64,000 nucleotides of DNA from Alphaproteobacteria bacterium (GCA_022825235.1 JAJDYI010000035.1:62001-126000), one strand, 5' to 3'; counted from the first letter of the stretch, positions 35,491 to 44,708 are shown. Numbers and translations: made by a program. The notes: generated from the letters alone by a model not told the origin.

Positions 35491-35512
35491 TATATTTAAC
35501 CATATGGTTGAA
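35491..35512 (+). promoter_or_regulatory. promoter/operator over the arsR start codon
   Basis: TATATT (35491-35496) looks like a -10 box just 8 bases before the ATG at 35504, and the 12-bp palindrome AACCATATGGTT (35498-35509) includes the start codon itself. No Shine-Dalgarno is possible in the space left. A leaderless, self-repressed transcript is the natural reading. Confidence 0.55.
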
Positions 35513-35845
35513 CATAGTCTCGATCATGTCTTCCGGGCGCTCTCCGATCCCACTCGCCGGGCGATCCTCGATCGCCTCGCAGAGGGCGAGGCAACCGTCG
35601 GCCGGCTCGCCGAGCCCTTCCACGTTTCCTTCGCCGCGGTGTCGAAACACATCGGGGTGTTGGAGCGAGCTGGCTTGGTGACGCGCGAGGCGCGGGGTCG
35701 CGAACGCGTGTGTCGGATCAACCCGGCCGCGCTCACCGGCGCCCGCGCCTGGATCGAATTCCACGAGCGCTTCTGGACGAATCGTCTGGACGCGCTTGAT
35801 GCACTGGTCGGCAAAACGCCCGGCGAGCCGGGCCGGACGCGCTAG
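35504..35845 (+). CDS. ArsR-family winged-helix regulator
   Basis: 113 residues. The wHTH is clear: HVFRALSDPTRRAILDRLAE, then SFAAVSKHIGVLERAGLVTR. It has no arsenic- or metal-binding cysteine motif (the usual ELCVC is replaced), so it probably responds to a protein or small molecule. The next gene, an AHSA1-type SRPBCC, is the normal partner of this ArsR subgroup. The palindrome at its own start predicts autorepression. A C-terminal tail (WIEFHERFWTNRLDALDALV) is the dimer helix. Confidence 0.9.
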   Translation: MVEHSLDHVFRALSDPTRRAILDRLAEGEATVGRLAEPFHVSFAAVSKHIGVLERAGLVTREARGRERVCRINPAALTGARAWIEFHERFWTNRLDALDALVGKTPGEPGRTR

Positions 35846-35894
35846 CCATCGCCAGGCCGTACCGCCTGCAGACCCCTTTTTCAGGAGCCCCGTC

Positions 35895-36344
35895 ATGACC
35901 GCACCTCGGCCACTCGAACAGGAAATCTCCCTGACCCTGCACCGCACCATCGCTGCGCCGATCGAGACCGTCTACGCCGCGTGGACCGACCCGGAGATGA
36001 TGCGCCGGTGGTTCGCGCCCGGCGATCTTGCAGTCGCGCGGGCAGTGGCAGAAGTCGAAGTCGGAGGCACGTTTCTGGTCGAGATGCGCGGCACGGACGG
36101 AGAACGGCACCTGACCCGCGGCGTGTACCGCGAAGTCGTCCCCAACCGCCGCCTGGTGCACACCTGGCAATGGGAGGGGAGCGACGTCGAATCGCTGGTC
36201 ACCGTCGAGTTCGAGGCGGAATCGGCCCGGACAACCCAGCTCACGCTCACCCACTCCCGGTTTACCGACGCGGAATCGCGCGACCGGCACGAGGGCGGCT
36301 GGAACGGTTGCATCGCGAAACTGACCGCGCTGTTCCCGGCCTAG
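35895..36344 (+). CDS. AHSA1/SRPBCC domain protein
   Basis: 149 residues from ATG 35895 with CAGGAG upstream. It has the activator-of-Hsp90-ATPase-like START fold: TLHRTIAAPIETVYAAWTDP, MMRRWFAPGD, and the helix HEGGWNGCIAKLTALF at the end. These proteins usually follow an ArsR regulator, as here (49 bases apart), and bind a hydrophobic ligand. No enzyme activity can be assigned. Confidence 0.9.
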   Translation: MTAPRPLEQEISLTLHRTIAAPIETVYAAWTDPEMMRRWFAPGDLAVARAVAEVEVGGTFLVEMRGTDGERHLTRGVYREVVPNRRLVHTWQWEGSDVESLVTVEFEAESARTTQLTLTHSRFTDAESRDRHEGGWNGCIAKLTALFPA

Positions 36345-36537
36345 GCGGTCCTGGCCGGCGCGGAGACCCTGCGGAGCCGGGTGCGACCAGCGGGCGCGCT
36401 AAGGAACCGGCAACATCCAACCGCACTTAGCCAGGCTGTCGGTAGCGCGAGCCCGCGCCGCGGTCGCGTCTACCCAAGCGCCGGGTGCTCCGCGGCGGAA
36501 AGCCCGGCTCGCTTGACGAACCGGGCTGCGGTGACGA

Positions 36538-37188
36538 CTAGCCCAGCTTGGCGAGCAACTCCGCCGGAATGTGCGGCACCGGGTCCGACTTCTGCCAGCA
36601 CGGCAGCGCCTCGACCCGGCTCATCCAGGCTCGGATGCCCGGGTAATTTTCCAGCGGCAGCTGCTGGACCGCGTGCAGGTGCATGGGCGCGGCCACGGCG
36701 ATGTCGGCGATGGTGGCCTGATCATCGCTGATCCATTCCCGGTCCCTGAGACGCGCTTCCAGGATCGATGCCAGGGCGTGAAACGTGGGCGTATGGTTCT
36801 CTAGGACCGTCTGGTCCGGCTTGTCATCGAGGATCGGCTTGACGACGTTCTCGACCAGGAAGACGTAACAGCCGGCGAACCACTTGCTCGACTCCCAGAG
36901 CAGCCAGCGCGTGATGTCGGCGCGGATCTTTGGGTCCGTCGGATACACGGCCCGGTTCCCGGTCTTTTCGGCGGCGTAGACAAGGATCGCGTTGGATTCC
37001 CACAGCACCAGGTCGCCGTCGACCAGCGCCGGCAGCTCGGCGTTCGGGTTGACTGCCGTGAATTCGGGTTTCTTGTGATCGCCGCCGAAGTAGTCGAGGA
37101 GTACATCGTCGTAGCCCGCGCCGATCAAGTCCAGGCCGGCGACCACCTTGCGGCAGTTCACGGTGATGGGGTCGAAATAGAGTTTCAT
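36538..37188 (-). CDS. glutathione S-transferase
   Basis: 216 residues. The thioredoxin-fold N-terminal domain (MKLYFDPITVNCRKVV, NPNAELPALVDGDLVLWESN with the cis-Pro and Glu-Ser glutathione motif) is followed by a helical C-terminal domain with DDQATIADIAVAAPMHL, the hydrophobic staple/N-cap region. It should conjugate or isomerise electrophiles in the cytoplasm. The catalytic residue may be a Ser or Asn near residue 9-11 in TVNC. Gene alone, convergent with the AHSA1 gene. Confidence 0.9.
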   Translation of the reverse strand: MKLYFDPITVNCRKVVAGLDLIGAGYDDVLLDYFGGDHKKPEFTAVNPNAELPALVDGDLVLWESNAILVYAAEKTGNRAVYPTDPKIRADITRWLLWESSKWFAGCYVFLVENVVKPILDDKPDQTVLENHTPTFHALASILEARLRDREWISDDQATIADIAVAAPMHLHAVQQLPLENYPGIRAWMSRVEALPCWQKSDPVPHIPAELLAKLG

Positions 37189-37506
37189 GGTCGTGCTCCC
37201 TGATGCACGTGATCGTCGCCGTCGGCCCGGACACTCCAGGAGGAGATCGCGGTCAATCGGTTGGCTGAGGAGGAGTACCCGTGGCGGCGACGGCGACAGG
37301 TACCGGACCGGCCCTCGGAAGCAAGCGCTCCGCGGAGGGCCCGGCCAGCGGGTAACGTAGCGCCCGACCGACCGCAGGCAAGGCCCGGACGGCCCCGTAC
37401 CTCACCGGTCGTACGCGGCCGATCGCCAGGCACTCCGGGCGGGGCCGTCTCCCGCTGCTCCGTCCCGCCGCACGACCGTCCAAGTCAGCGCGCTGTCAGG
37501 AGCCTG
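37189..37506. other. 318-bp intergenic region upstream of the GST gene
   Basis: Should hold the GST promoter and the 3' end of the HbpS-like gene's transcript. No hairpin with T-run, repeat or protein-like ORF was recognised. Confidence 0.45.
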
Positions 37507-38001
37507 CTATTTCAGCAGTTCTGCGGCCGCGTCAAGTCCCGCCTGCGCGCACTCCTCGTCCTGGTCCGACGTGGCGCCCGACACGCCGACACCGCCGACG
37601 TGCTGACCATCCGCCGTCATGATCGGTAGCCCCCCGGGGAAGATGACGAGGCCCGGAACGTGCTGGGCACCGTGGGGACGGTCCCCCTTGTAAATGAACT
37701 CCCCGAACGAACGCGTGGAACGCGGGAAATTGGCCGACGTCTGCCCCTTGAGCATGGCGACCTGGATACTTCCCCGCTGCGCGTCATCGGCACGGCTGAA
37801 GTACTTGAGGTCGGCGCCCTGGTCGTAAATGGCAATGACGACGGGCCGCCAACCCATTTCCACGGCCTTGGCCTCGCACGCCTCCGCGATCACCTTTGCC
37901 GCCTCCAGTGTGAGGATTGCCCGCTGCTCGGCTGCCAGGGCGGCGGCGGCACCCAGCGTCAAGGTAAGTGCGGCGACTAGCGCCGTGCCGATCGATTTCA
38001 T
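37507..38001 (-). CDS. secreted GlcG/HbpS-like (DUF336) protein
   Basis: 164 residues with a signal peptide (MKSIGTALVAALTLTLGAAA, cleavage after LAA). The GlcG/HbpS fold appears in LTLEAAKVIAEACEAKAVE, VVIAIYDQGADLKYFSRADD, and the glycine-rich end IMTADGQHVGGVGVSGATSD. The family includes heme-binding HbpS and small-molecule binding proteins in periplasmic oxidation clusters. The role here is unknown; no enzyme gene is directly linked. It is divergent from dnaB. Confidence 0.85.
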   Translation of the reverse strand: MKSIGTALVAALTLTLGAAAALAAEQRAILTLEAAKVIAEACEAKAVEMGWRPVVIAIYDQGADLKYFSRADDAQRGSIQVAMLKGQTSANFPRSTRSFGEFIYKGDRPHGAQHVPGLVIFPGGLPIMTADGQHVGGVGVSGATSDQDEECAQAGLDAAAELLK

Positions 38002-38396
38002 GGCTTCGTGACCCCAGAGACATTGGACAGTCGGAACCCTGTCAGCGTCGCGTACGGCCTGATGGCCGGCACCGCTGACGCAGTCTGTCGGTTCCTTGGA
38101 AAGAACCTATCCACCGAGGATTTGAACGGCAAACGCCCGATCGCCGGCGGGTTCGCGGGGAATCGCCGTGGGTTCCGGTACAGCCGGGTGTTACACCGTC
38201 CGGGCAAGCGTCTGCAGCGTGATCCTCAGACTCGGAGCCCGGGCGTCAGCCGACCGCTTGAGATGTTCCTGTGACCACGGTCCGAGTCCCGATCCGGAAC
38301 CTGAAATCGGACCGCTTGCCCGGAGCGACCGGCTTCCCAGTTGGGTGCCGCCGGCCACCCTTGCGGCAGCCGCGGTGATGCACCAATCTGTCGCGG
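38002..38396. other. 395-bp divergent region between the HbpS-like gene and dnaB
   Basis: Must contain the dnaB promoter and the HbpS-like gene promoter. No rRNA, tRNA, hairpin/T-run or repeat was recognised. Confidence 0.45.
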
Positions 38397-39896
38397 ATGC
38401 CCGACGATCCGCAGCCGATTCCGTCGCCCGATTCTACCCCTCCCGATCAGACGGAGGCTGGCGACCGGTCGCCGCCGCGGAACGTGGAAGCCGAAGAGGC
38501 GCTGCTCGGAACCCTGCTCAACAACGACCGGGCGTTCGAATACGTCGAGCAGCTGCGGGGCTCTCACTTCTACGTTCCGGTCCACGGGCGCATCTTCGAG
38601 GCGGCCCGCGGCCTCATCCAGCAGGGCCGGCGGGCCGACGCAGTCACGCTCAAGCCGCAATTCGCGCGCGACCGGGCCCTTGCGGACGTCGACGACTACC
38701 TCGAGCGGCTGGTGCACGGCGCGATGCCGCCGGAAGCAGCTCGCCACTACGGCGGGATCATCCTTGACCTGGCCCAGCGCCGCTCGCTCATGGAGATCGG
38801 ATCCCGGATCGAATACAACGCCTCGGACGTGCGGGTGGAGACGTCCGCTGCCGCGCAGATCGAGGACGCCGAGCAGCAGCTCTTCGAGATTTCCGAGCAC
38901 GGCAAGGGGCCCGGCGGGCCCCAGCCGTTCGTCAGCGGTCTCACCGATGCCATCCGCGCTGCCGAGGCGGCCTACCAGCTCGGCGGGAAACTGTCCGGCG
39001 TCACGTCGGGCCTGGCCGGCCTCGATGACCTGCTCGGCGGCTTCCATCGCTCCGACCTCATCATCCTGGCGGGAAGACCGGGCATGGGGAAGACGGCGCT
39101 CGCGACGGATTTCGCGCGCGCTGCCAGCCGGCCCGAGATCTTCGTCCCGTGGGAGGACGCCGCGAGCAAGCCCAAGGGAATCGTCGCGGTGTTCTCGCTG
39201 GAAATGGCCGCCACCCAGCTGGCCAACCGGATTCTCTCGGCCGAGACCAGCATCTCCTCCGAGGACATTCGCCGCGGCGCGATCAAGGACCGCGAGCTCA
39301 CCCGGCTGATCGACGTCTCCAAGGACCTCGAGGACCTGCGTCTCTTCATCGACGACACCGCCGCCATCTCCATTCCGCAACTCCGCACCCGCGCGCGGCG
39401 CCTGATGCGCACGGAACACGGGCTGCGGCTTATCGTCGTCGACTACCTGCAACTGATGACCGCCACGCGGAACCACAATTCCCGGGTCAACGAGATCAGC
39501 GAGATCTCCCAGGGCCTGAAATCCATTGCGATGGAACTGAACGTGCCGGTCGTCGCGCTCTCGCAACTGAGCCGTCAGGTCGAAGGCCGCGAAGACAAGC
39601 GCCCGCAGCTGCAGGATCTTCGGGACTCGGGTTCGATCGAACAGGATGCGGACGTGGTGCTGTTCATCTACCGCGAACACTACTACCTGCGCCAGCAGGA
39701 GCCGCAGCGCCGTGACGACGAGGACGAGGCGAAGTTCAGACCCCGCTACGACCGCTGGATGGAGCGCCTCAAGGAAACCGCAAACTCCGCACAAATCTAC
39801 GTCAGCAAGCAGCGGCACGGCCGGCAAGGTGACGTCAAGGTCCGTTTCGACCCCCGCTTCACCCGCTTCAGCGATCTCCACGACTCCGACCAGTAG
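38397..39896 (+). CDS. dnaB: replicative DNA helicase DnaB
   Basis: 499 residues. The N-terminal helical domain starts PPRNVEAEEALLGTLLNNDR; the RecA-type motor has Walker A GRPGMGKTAL (about 224-233), VFSLEMAATQLANRILSAE, Walker B RLIVVDYLQLMT and the arginine-finger/DnaB motif GSIEQDADVVLFIYRE. It unwinds DNA ahead of the replication fork as a ring hexamer, loaded with DnaC-like or other helpers. Full length and no insertion, so no intein. Its 3' end overlaps the possible alr start. Confidence 0.97.
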   Translation: MPDDPQPIPSPDSTPPDQTEAGDRSPPRNVEAEEALLGTLLNNDRAFEYVEQLRGSHFYVPVHGRIFEAARGLIQQGRRADAVTLKPQFARDRALADVDDYLERLVHGAMPPEAARHYGGIILDLAQRRSLMEIGSRIEYNASDVRVETSAAAQIEDAEQQLFEISEHGKGPGGPQPFVSGLTDAIRAAEAAYQLGGKLSGVTSGLAGLDDLLGGFHRSDLIILAGRPGMGKTALATDFARAASRPEIFVPWEDAASKPKGIVAVFSLEMAATQLANRILSAETSISSEDIRRGAIKDRELTRLIDVSKDLEDLRLFIDDTAAISIPQLRTRARRLMRTEHGLRLIVVDYLQLMTATRNHNSRVNEISEISQGLKSIAMELNVPVVALSQLSRQVEGREDKRPQLQDLRDSGSIEQDADVVLFIYREHYYLRQQEPQRRDDEDEAKFRPRYDRWMERLKETANSAQIYVSKQRHGRQGDVKVRFDPRFTRFSDLHDSDQ

Positions 39897-41016
39897 TCAG
39901 CCCTCGCCGGGCAGTGCGGCGCTGGAGACGGCACTGGCCCGGGCCGGTTGCGCCCTGATCGTCGACCTAGGCGCCGTGCGGTCCAACTTCCGCACCCTTC
40001 GGAACCAAGCTGGCCCGGGTTGCGAGGTCGCCGGAGTCGTGAAGGCCGGCGCCTACGGGATGGGAGCGCCCCGCATCGCGGCAGCGCTGGCGGCAGCGGG
40101 CTGCCGCACCTTCTTTGTCGCCACGCCCGACGAGGGCGAGGTCGTGCGGTTGGCCGTTCCCGATGCCTTCGTCTACGTACTGGCGGGAGGTGCGGCGCTG
40201 CCGGCCGAAAGCGGGCTGGTCCCGGTCCTCAACCACCCGGGCGATTCCGAGCGCCGCCGGACGGCCGCAGCCGCAGCCGGCCAGGCACTCGCCGCAGCGG
40301 TGCACGTGGACACCGGGATGAACCGGCTGGGCTACGAGGCCACGGACTGGCGCGACTTCTGCGCCGAGCCCGCCCGCCGTTCCGGTCTCGACGTCAGCAT
40401 CGTGATGAGCCACCTGGCCGTGGCCGAGATTCCGGGTCATCCGCTCAACGCCGAGCAACTGGCCAGGTTCGAGGCGGCCCGGGAGCAGGCCCCGTTCGCC
40501 GCGCGGGCGAGCCTCGCCAATTCGTCGGGAATCTGGCTCCCTGCCGCCTTCCGATTTGACATGGCCCGGGCCGGCGCCGCGCTGTTCGGGATCAACCCCA
40601 CCCCGGCGCACCCCAATCCGATGACCGCAGTCGCCCGCCTGGTCGGGCAGATCCAGCAGGTGCGCTCCGTTGACCGGGGGGAGGGCGTCGGGTACGGTCA
40701 TACTTGGGTTTCCCCGAATGCGCGACGCATTGCCACCGTGTCGGCGGGTTATGCCGACGGGTACCCGAGGCACCTCGGGAATACGGGCCGTGTCGCGATC
40801 GGTGGCCATATCGCGCCGGTCGTGGGGCGAATCTCCATGGATTTGGTCACCGTTGACGTTTCCGGCGTGCCGGACCCTGTCGCCCAGCCCGGCGCCGTCG
40901 TGGACCTGCTCGGCCCCCTAGTTCCGGTGGACGACGTGGCCGCGCACGGCGGGACGATCGGCTACGAAATTCTCGCCCGCCTGGGCAGTCGCGTCCCCCG
41001 GCTGTACGTGGATTGA
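39829..41016 (+). CDS. alr: alanine racemase
   Basis: Reads as the PLP-barrel alanine racemase: KAGAYGMG with the PLP lysine, HVDTGMNRLGY, SLANSSGIWL, EGVGYGHTW (catalytic Tyr) and GRISMDLVTVDV. It makes D-alanine for peptidoglycan. The start is uncertain: the first in-frame GTG (39829) overlaps dnaB by 68 bases and puts the lysine at residue 72, later than usual; a CTG at 39922 gives 364 residues with lysine 41, a normal size. No ATG lies between. Coordinates use the GTG. It precedes mlaE by five bases. Confidence 0.93.
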   Translation: MTSRSVSTPASPASAISTTPTSSQPSPGSAALETALARAGCALIVDLGAVRSNFRTLRNQAGPGCEVAGVVKAGAYGMGAPRIAAALAAAGCRTFFVATPDEGEVVRLAVPDAFVYVLAGGAALPAESGLVPVLNHPGDSERRRTAAAAAGQALAAAVHVDTGMNRLGYEATDWRDFCAEPARRSGLDVSIVMSHLAVAEIPGHPLNAEQLARFEAAREQAPFAARASLANSSGIWLPAAFRFDMARAGAALFGINPTPAHPNPMTAVARLVGQIQQVRSVDRGEGVGYGHTWVSPNARRIATVSAGYADGYPRHLGNTGRVAIGGHIAPVVGRISMDLVTVDVSGVPDPVAQPGAVVDLLGPLVPVDDVAAHGGTIGYEILARLGSRVPRLYVD

Positions 41017-41021
41017 TTCGC

Positions 41022-41807
41022 ATGCGGAGCTGGCCCAATCCGCTGGCGCCGATCGGGCGGGTGGTGCTCGAATTCCTCGCCGCCACCGGACGCGTGGCCC
41101 TGTTCACCGCCGAGGCCTTGTGGGCGGCGGCCCGGCCGCCGTATTTCATGCGGCACGCTGGCCGCCAGTTCCTCGAGATCGGCTACTACTCGCTCCCCAT
41201 CGTCGGGCTGACAGCGATCTTTACCGGCATGGTGCTGGCGCTGCAGAGCTACACCGGCTTCAGCCGGTTTGCAGCGGAGAGCGCGATCCCGTCGGTGCTG
41301 GTGGTGTCCCTGACGCGCGAGCTCGGACCTGTGTTGACCGCCCTGATGGTCGCCGGGCGGGTCAGCGCCTCGATCGCCGCTGAAACCGGCACCATGCGCG
41401 TGACCGAGCAGATCGACGCCTTGGTCACGTTGTCGGCCAATCCGCTGCAGTACCTGGTGGCGCCGCGCCTGATCGCCGGCGTGCTGGCGCTGCCGCCGCT
41501 GGTCCTGGTCGCCGATGTCATCGGCACCATGGGCGGATTCCTGATCAGCGTCGGCAAGCTGGGGTTCGAGCCGGGCATCTTCCTGAACCGCTGCCTCGAG
41601 AGTCTCCAGACTCTGGACGTGGTCTCCGGCCTCGTGAAAGCGGCCGTATTCGGCTTCCTGATCGTCCTGATGGGGAGCTACCACGGCTTCCACTCGGAGG
41701 GCGGCGCGCGCGGCGTCGGGCGGGCCACAACCAACGCGGTCATGTCGGCATCGGCCCTCATCCTGATCGCCAACTACCTCATCACCGAGGCGTTCTTCTC
41801 GCGATGA
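41022..41807 (+). CDS. mlaE: MlaE-type ABC transporter permease
   Basis: 261 residues from ATG 41022 (MRSWPNPL); a TTG at 41013 overlapping the alr stop is possible. Five or more hydrophobic segments, with the MlaE motif GLTAIFTGMVLALQSY, the conserved ELGPVLTALMVAGR and GRVSASIAAETGTMRVTEQI. It is the inner-membrane permease of the phospholipid-trafficking Mla system, which keeps outer-membrane asymmetry. MlaF follows with a 4-bp overlap. No mlaD or mlaC lies beside them, so the substrate-binding parts must be elsewhere in the genome. Confidence 0.93.
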   Translation: MRSWPNPLAPIGRVVLEFLAATGRVALFTAEALWAAARPPYFMRHAGRQFLEIGYYSLPIVGLTAIFTGMVLALQSYTGFSRFAAESAIPSVLVVSLTRELGPVLTALMVAGRVSASIAAETGTMRVTEQIDALVTLSANPLQYLVAPRLIAGVLALPPLVLVADVIGTMGGFLISVGKLGFEPGIFLNRCLESLQTLDVVSGLVKAAVFGFLIVLMGSYHGFHSEGGARGVGRATTNAVMSASALILIANYLITEAFFSR

Positions 41808-42586
41808 CCGGGTCAGCCCAAACCCCCGCGATCGAACTCCGCGGGCTGGTCAAGCGCTTCGGCGGGAAGACCGTCCTCGACGGCATGGACCTGACCGCGA
41901 TGGCGGGCGATTCGGTCGCCGTCATCGGCGCCTCGGGCTGCGGCAAGTCCGTGAGCTTCAAGTGCGCCCTCGGCTTGCTGCCCATGGATGCGGGCTCGGT
42001 CCGGTTCGCGGGCACGCCCCGGGACGAGCTGCCGTCCAGCGGGTCGCAGGCGCTGATGCGGCGCTCGGGGGTGCTGTTCCAGGGCAACGCTCTGTTCGAT
42101 TCCCTCCCGATCTGGGAGAACGTCGCGTTCGCACTCTTCCATACCGGGCCGATGCGGCGCGCCGAGGCGTACGAACTTGCAATCACCAAGCTCGCCGAGG
42201 TCGGGCTCGACGAGCGCGCTGCCAATCTCTACCCGCCCGAGCTTTCGGGCGGCATGCAGAAGCGCGCCGCAATCGCCCGCGCCGTCGCTGCCGATCCCGA
42301 ATTCCTGTTCTTCGACGAACCGACCTCGGGCCTCGACCCGGTCACCGCCGCCACCATCGACCGGCTGATTGAAGACTGCGTCACGCGTTTACGGGCGACC
42401 ACCGTCACCATCACCCACGACCTTGCCAGCGTGCGCAAGATCGCGAACCGCGTCGCCATGCTGCACGGTGGACGCATCGTCTGGGAAGGCCCGGTCTCGG
42501 AGCTTGACCGCAGCGGCTCCGCGCACGTCGAGCAGTTCGTCCGCGGCCGCACCGACGGATCCTCGACGGGCGGACCCCCGCCATGA
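41804..42586 (+). CDS. mlaF: MlaF-type ABC transporter ATP-binding protein
   Basis: 260 residues, ATGA overlap with mlaE. Walker A GASGCGKSVSF, signature LSGGMQKRAAIARA, Walker B FLFFDEPTSGLDPVT and the switch His in TITHDLAS. The SFKCALGL after Walker A fits the MlaF group. It powers MlaE. The spacing predicts coupled translation and a balanced complex. Confidence 0.93.
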   Translation: MTGSAQTPAIELRGLVKRFGGKTVLDGMDLTAMAGDSVAVIGASGCGKSVSFKCALGLLPMDAGSVRFAGTPRDELPSSGSQALMRRSGVLFQGNALFDSLPIWENVAFALFHTGPMRRAEAYELAITKLAEVGLDERAANLYPPELSGGMQKRAAIARAVAADPEFLFFDEPTSGLDPVTAATIDRLIEDCVTRLRATTVTITHDLASVRKIANRVAMLHGGRIVWEGPVSELDRSGSAHVEQFVRGRTDGSSTGGPPP

Positions 42587-43251
42587 CCATCGCCGATCTC
42601 GTGGTCGTCGGCGTCGTGCTGCTCTCGGGCGCGATGGCGTACGCGCGCGGCTTCGTCCAGAGCGCGCTCTCCCTCGCCGCCTGGGTGGCATCGGGCATGG
42701 CGGCCCTGTGGCTGCTCGACTGGGCCGGCGACCTGGTGATGCCGCTGGTGGGCGATTCGGTCATCGCCCGCGGCATCGGCGCGCTCTGCGTCTTCGTGGC
42801 GGCGATCGTGATCCTCACGTTTGCCATCGTCCCGCTCGCGGGTGCGATTGCTACCAGCGTGCTCGCTCCGCTGGACCGGGCGCTCGGTTTCATCTTCGGG
42901 GCGGTTCGTGGCTTGGTGATCGTCTCTGCCCTGTACATCGGGCTGTTTGCATCGGGCCTGGTCTTCACCGAATGCCCGCAAGTCGTTCGCGGAGCCCGGA
43001 CCCTGCCCGTGGTACTGTACGGGGCGCACATGCTTGCCATACTGGTCCCCGGCCCGGCCCTGATGGTCGACCACAGCTGCTCCGCGGGAGATGCCGCCGA
43101 TGCGGACGCCCTCCTCCGGCGCATGGAGACGCCGGCCGCCGACACGGCGGAACCGGACGGCGAAGTCGGCTACCCCGGACAGGATCGCCGGGAATTCGAC
43201 CGGCTGATCCAGATCGAATCCGGCAGCGGCGAAGAAAGCAGCGAGCCATGA
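42583..43251 (+). CDS. cvpA: CvpA family membrane protein
   Basis: 222 residues, ATGA overlap with mlaF. Four hydrophobic helices in the first 120 residues (ADLVVVGVVLLSGAMAYARG; ALSLAAWVASGMAALWLLDW; GIGALCVFVAAIVILTFAIV; IFGAVRGLVIVSALYIGLFA), the CvpA fold. CvpA is linked to colicin V secretion and envelope stress, and to biofilm, but its action is unclear. The acidic C-terminal tail of about 90 residues is cytosolic. Placement right before purF is a widely kept arrangement. Confidence 0.92.
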   Translation: MTIADLVVVGVVLLSGAMAYARGFVQSALSLAAWVASGMAALWLLDWAGDLVMPLVGDSVIARGIGALCVFVAAIVILTFAIVPLAGAIATSVLAPLDRALGFIFGAVRGLVIVSALYIGLFASGLVFTECPQVVRGARTLPVVLYGAHMLAILVPGPALMVDHSCSAGDAADADALLRRMETPAADTAEPDGEVGYPGQDRREFDRLIQIESGSGEESSEP

Positions 43252-44708
43252 CCCGCACTGCCCGCGACGACTCCGGGACGCCGCTCGACAGCTTCCGCGA
43301 GGAATGCGGAATCTTCGGCCTGTTCGGGACCGAGAACGCGTCAGCGATCACCGCGCTCGGTCTGCACGCCCTCCAACACCGCGGCCAGGAAGCGGCCGGC
43401 ATCGTCAGTTTCGACGGCAGCCAGTTCTTCGCCCACCGGGCGCAGGGCCGGGTCGGCGACGCGTTCGGCTCGGACAAGGTCATCAGTACGCTGCCCGGCA
43501 ATGCGGCGATCGGCCACAACCGATATTCCACCAGCGGCACCAAGACCCAACTGCGGGACGTCCAGCCCATCTTCGCCGAGGTCGCGCAGGGCGGCGTCGC
43601 CATCGCCCACAACGGCAACCTCACCAACGCCCGCACCCTCAAGCGGGTCCTGGTCCAGAGAGGCTGCATCTTCCAGTCGACGATGGACACCGAGGTGATC
43701 GTCCACCTGGTCGCGACCGCTAGCGGACCGACATTCCTGGACCGGCTGATCGAGGCGCTCCACCAGGTCGAAGGGGCCTATTCGCTGATCGCACTCTCGG
43801 AAACGGGGGTGATCGGCGCCCGCGATCCCAACGGCGTCCGGCCCCTGGTCCTGGGCGAACTCCACGGCCAGCCCGTGCTCGCCTCGGAAACCTGCGCGTT
43901 CGATATCATCGGCGCGACGTTCACGCGGTCGGTGGCGCCGGGCGAAATCGTGCACATCGGCCGCGACGGCGTGCGAAGCCTGCCCGACGCCCTTGGCAAG
44001 GCGCCACGGACGTTTTGCATCTTCGAATACATCTACTTCGCCCGCCCCGACAGCGTGGTCGAAGACAAGAACGTCTATGCCGTCCGGCAGCAGATCGGCC
44101 GGCTCCTGGCACGGGATGCGCCCGCCGAGGCCGACATCGTGGTGCCGGTTCCCGATTCCGGTGTCCCGGCCGGGCTCGGCTACGCCGACCAGGCCGGGCT
44201 GCCGTTCGAGCTCGGCATCATCCGCAACCACTACGTGGGCCGCACCTTCATCGAGCCGACCGACGAGATCCGGCACCTCGGTGTCCGCCTCAAGCACAAC
44301 GTGAACGCCGACGCGGTCGGCGGCAAGCGGGTCGTGCTGGTGGACGACAGCATCGTCCGCGGCACGACGTCGACGAAAATCGTGGAGATGCTTCGCACGA
44401 ACGGCGCCCGCGAGGTGCACATGCGGATCGCGAGTCCGCCGACCACGCACCCGTGCTACTACGGCGTCGACACGCCGAAGCGCAAGGAACTCATTGCGGC
44501 GCATCTGGACGAGAACGCGATCGCCGCCAAGATCGGAGCCGACAGCCTCCGGTTCGTCCGGCTCGAGAGCCTGTTCGAGGCGGTGCACGGCCAGCGGCCC
44601 GACGGCCGGCGCATGCCCTACTGCGCCGCCTGCTTCACGGGCGACTATCCGATCGAACTGATCGACGACATGCACCTGGAGCTGCCGCTGCTCCTGGAGG
44701 AAACCTGA
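43248..44708 (+). CDS. purF: amidophosphoribosyltransferase
   Basis: 486 residues, ATGA overlap with cvpA. N-terminal Ntn glutaminase with catalytic Cys20 (FREECGIFGLFG), so a 19-residue propeptide must be removed, with ALQHRGQEAAGIVSF and GHNRYSTSG. The C-terminal phosphoribosyltransferase has the PRPP loop VVLVDDSIVRGTTS (near residue 363). It commits purine synthesis by making phosphoribosylamine. Cysteines in MPYCAACFTGDYP at the end fit Fe-S-cluster-type PurF. Key residues are intact. Confidence 0.97.
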   Translation: MTRTARDDSGTPLDSFREECGIFGLFGTENASAITALGLHALQHRGQEAAGIVSFDGSQFFAHRAQGRVGDAFGSDKVISTLPGNAAIGHNRYSTSGTKTQLRDVQPIFAEVAQGGVAIAHNGNLTNARTLKRVLVQRGCIFQSTMDTEVIVHLVATASGPTFLDRLIEALHQVEGAYSLIALSETGVIGARDPNGVRPLVLGELHGQPVLASETCAFDIIGATFTRSVAPGEIVHIGRDGVRSLPDALGKAPRTFCIFEYIYFARPDSVVEDKNVYAVRQQIGRLLARDAPAEADIVVPVPDSGVPAGLGYADQAGLPFELGIIRNHYVGRTFIEPTDEIRHLGVRLKHNVNADAVGGKRVVLVDDSIVRGTTSTKIVEMLRTNGAREVHMRIASPPTTHPCYYGVDTPKRKELIAAHLDENAIAAKIGADSLRFVRLESLFEAVHGQRPDGRRMPYCAACFTGDYPIELIDDMHLELPLLLEET

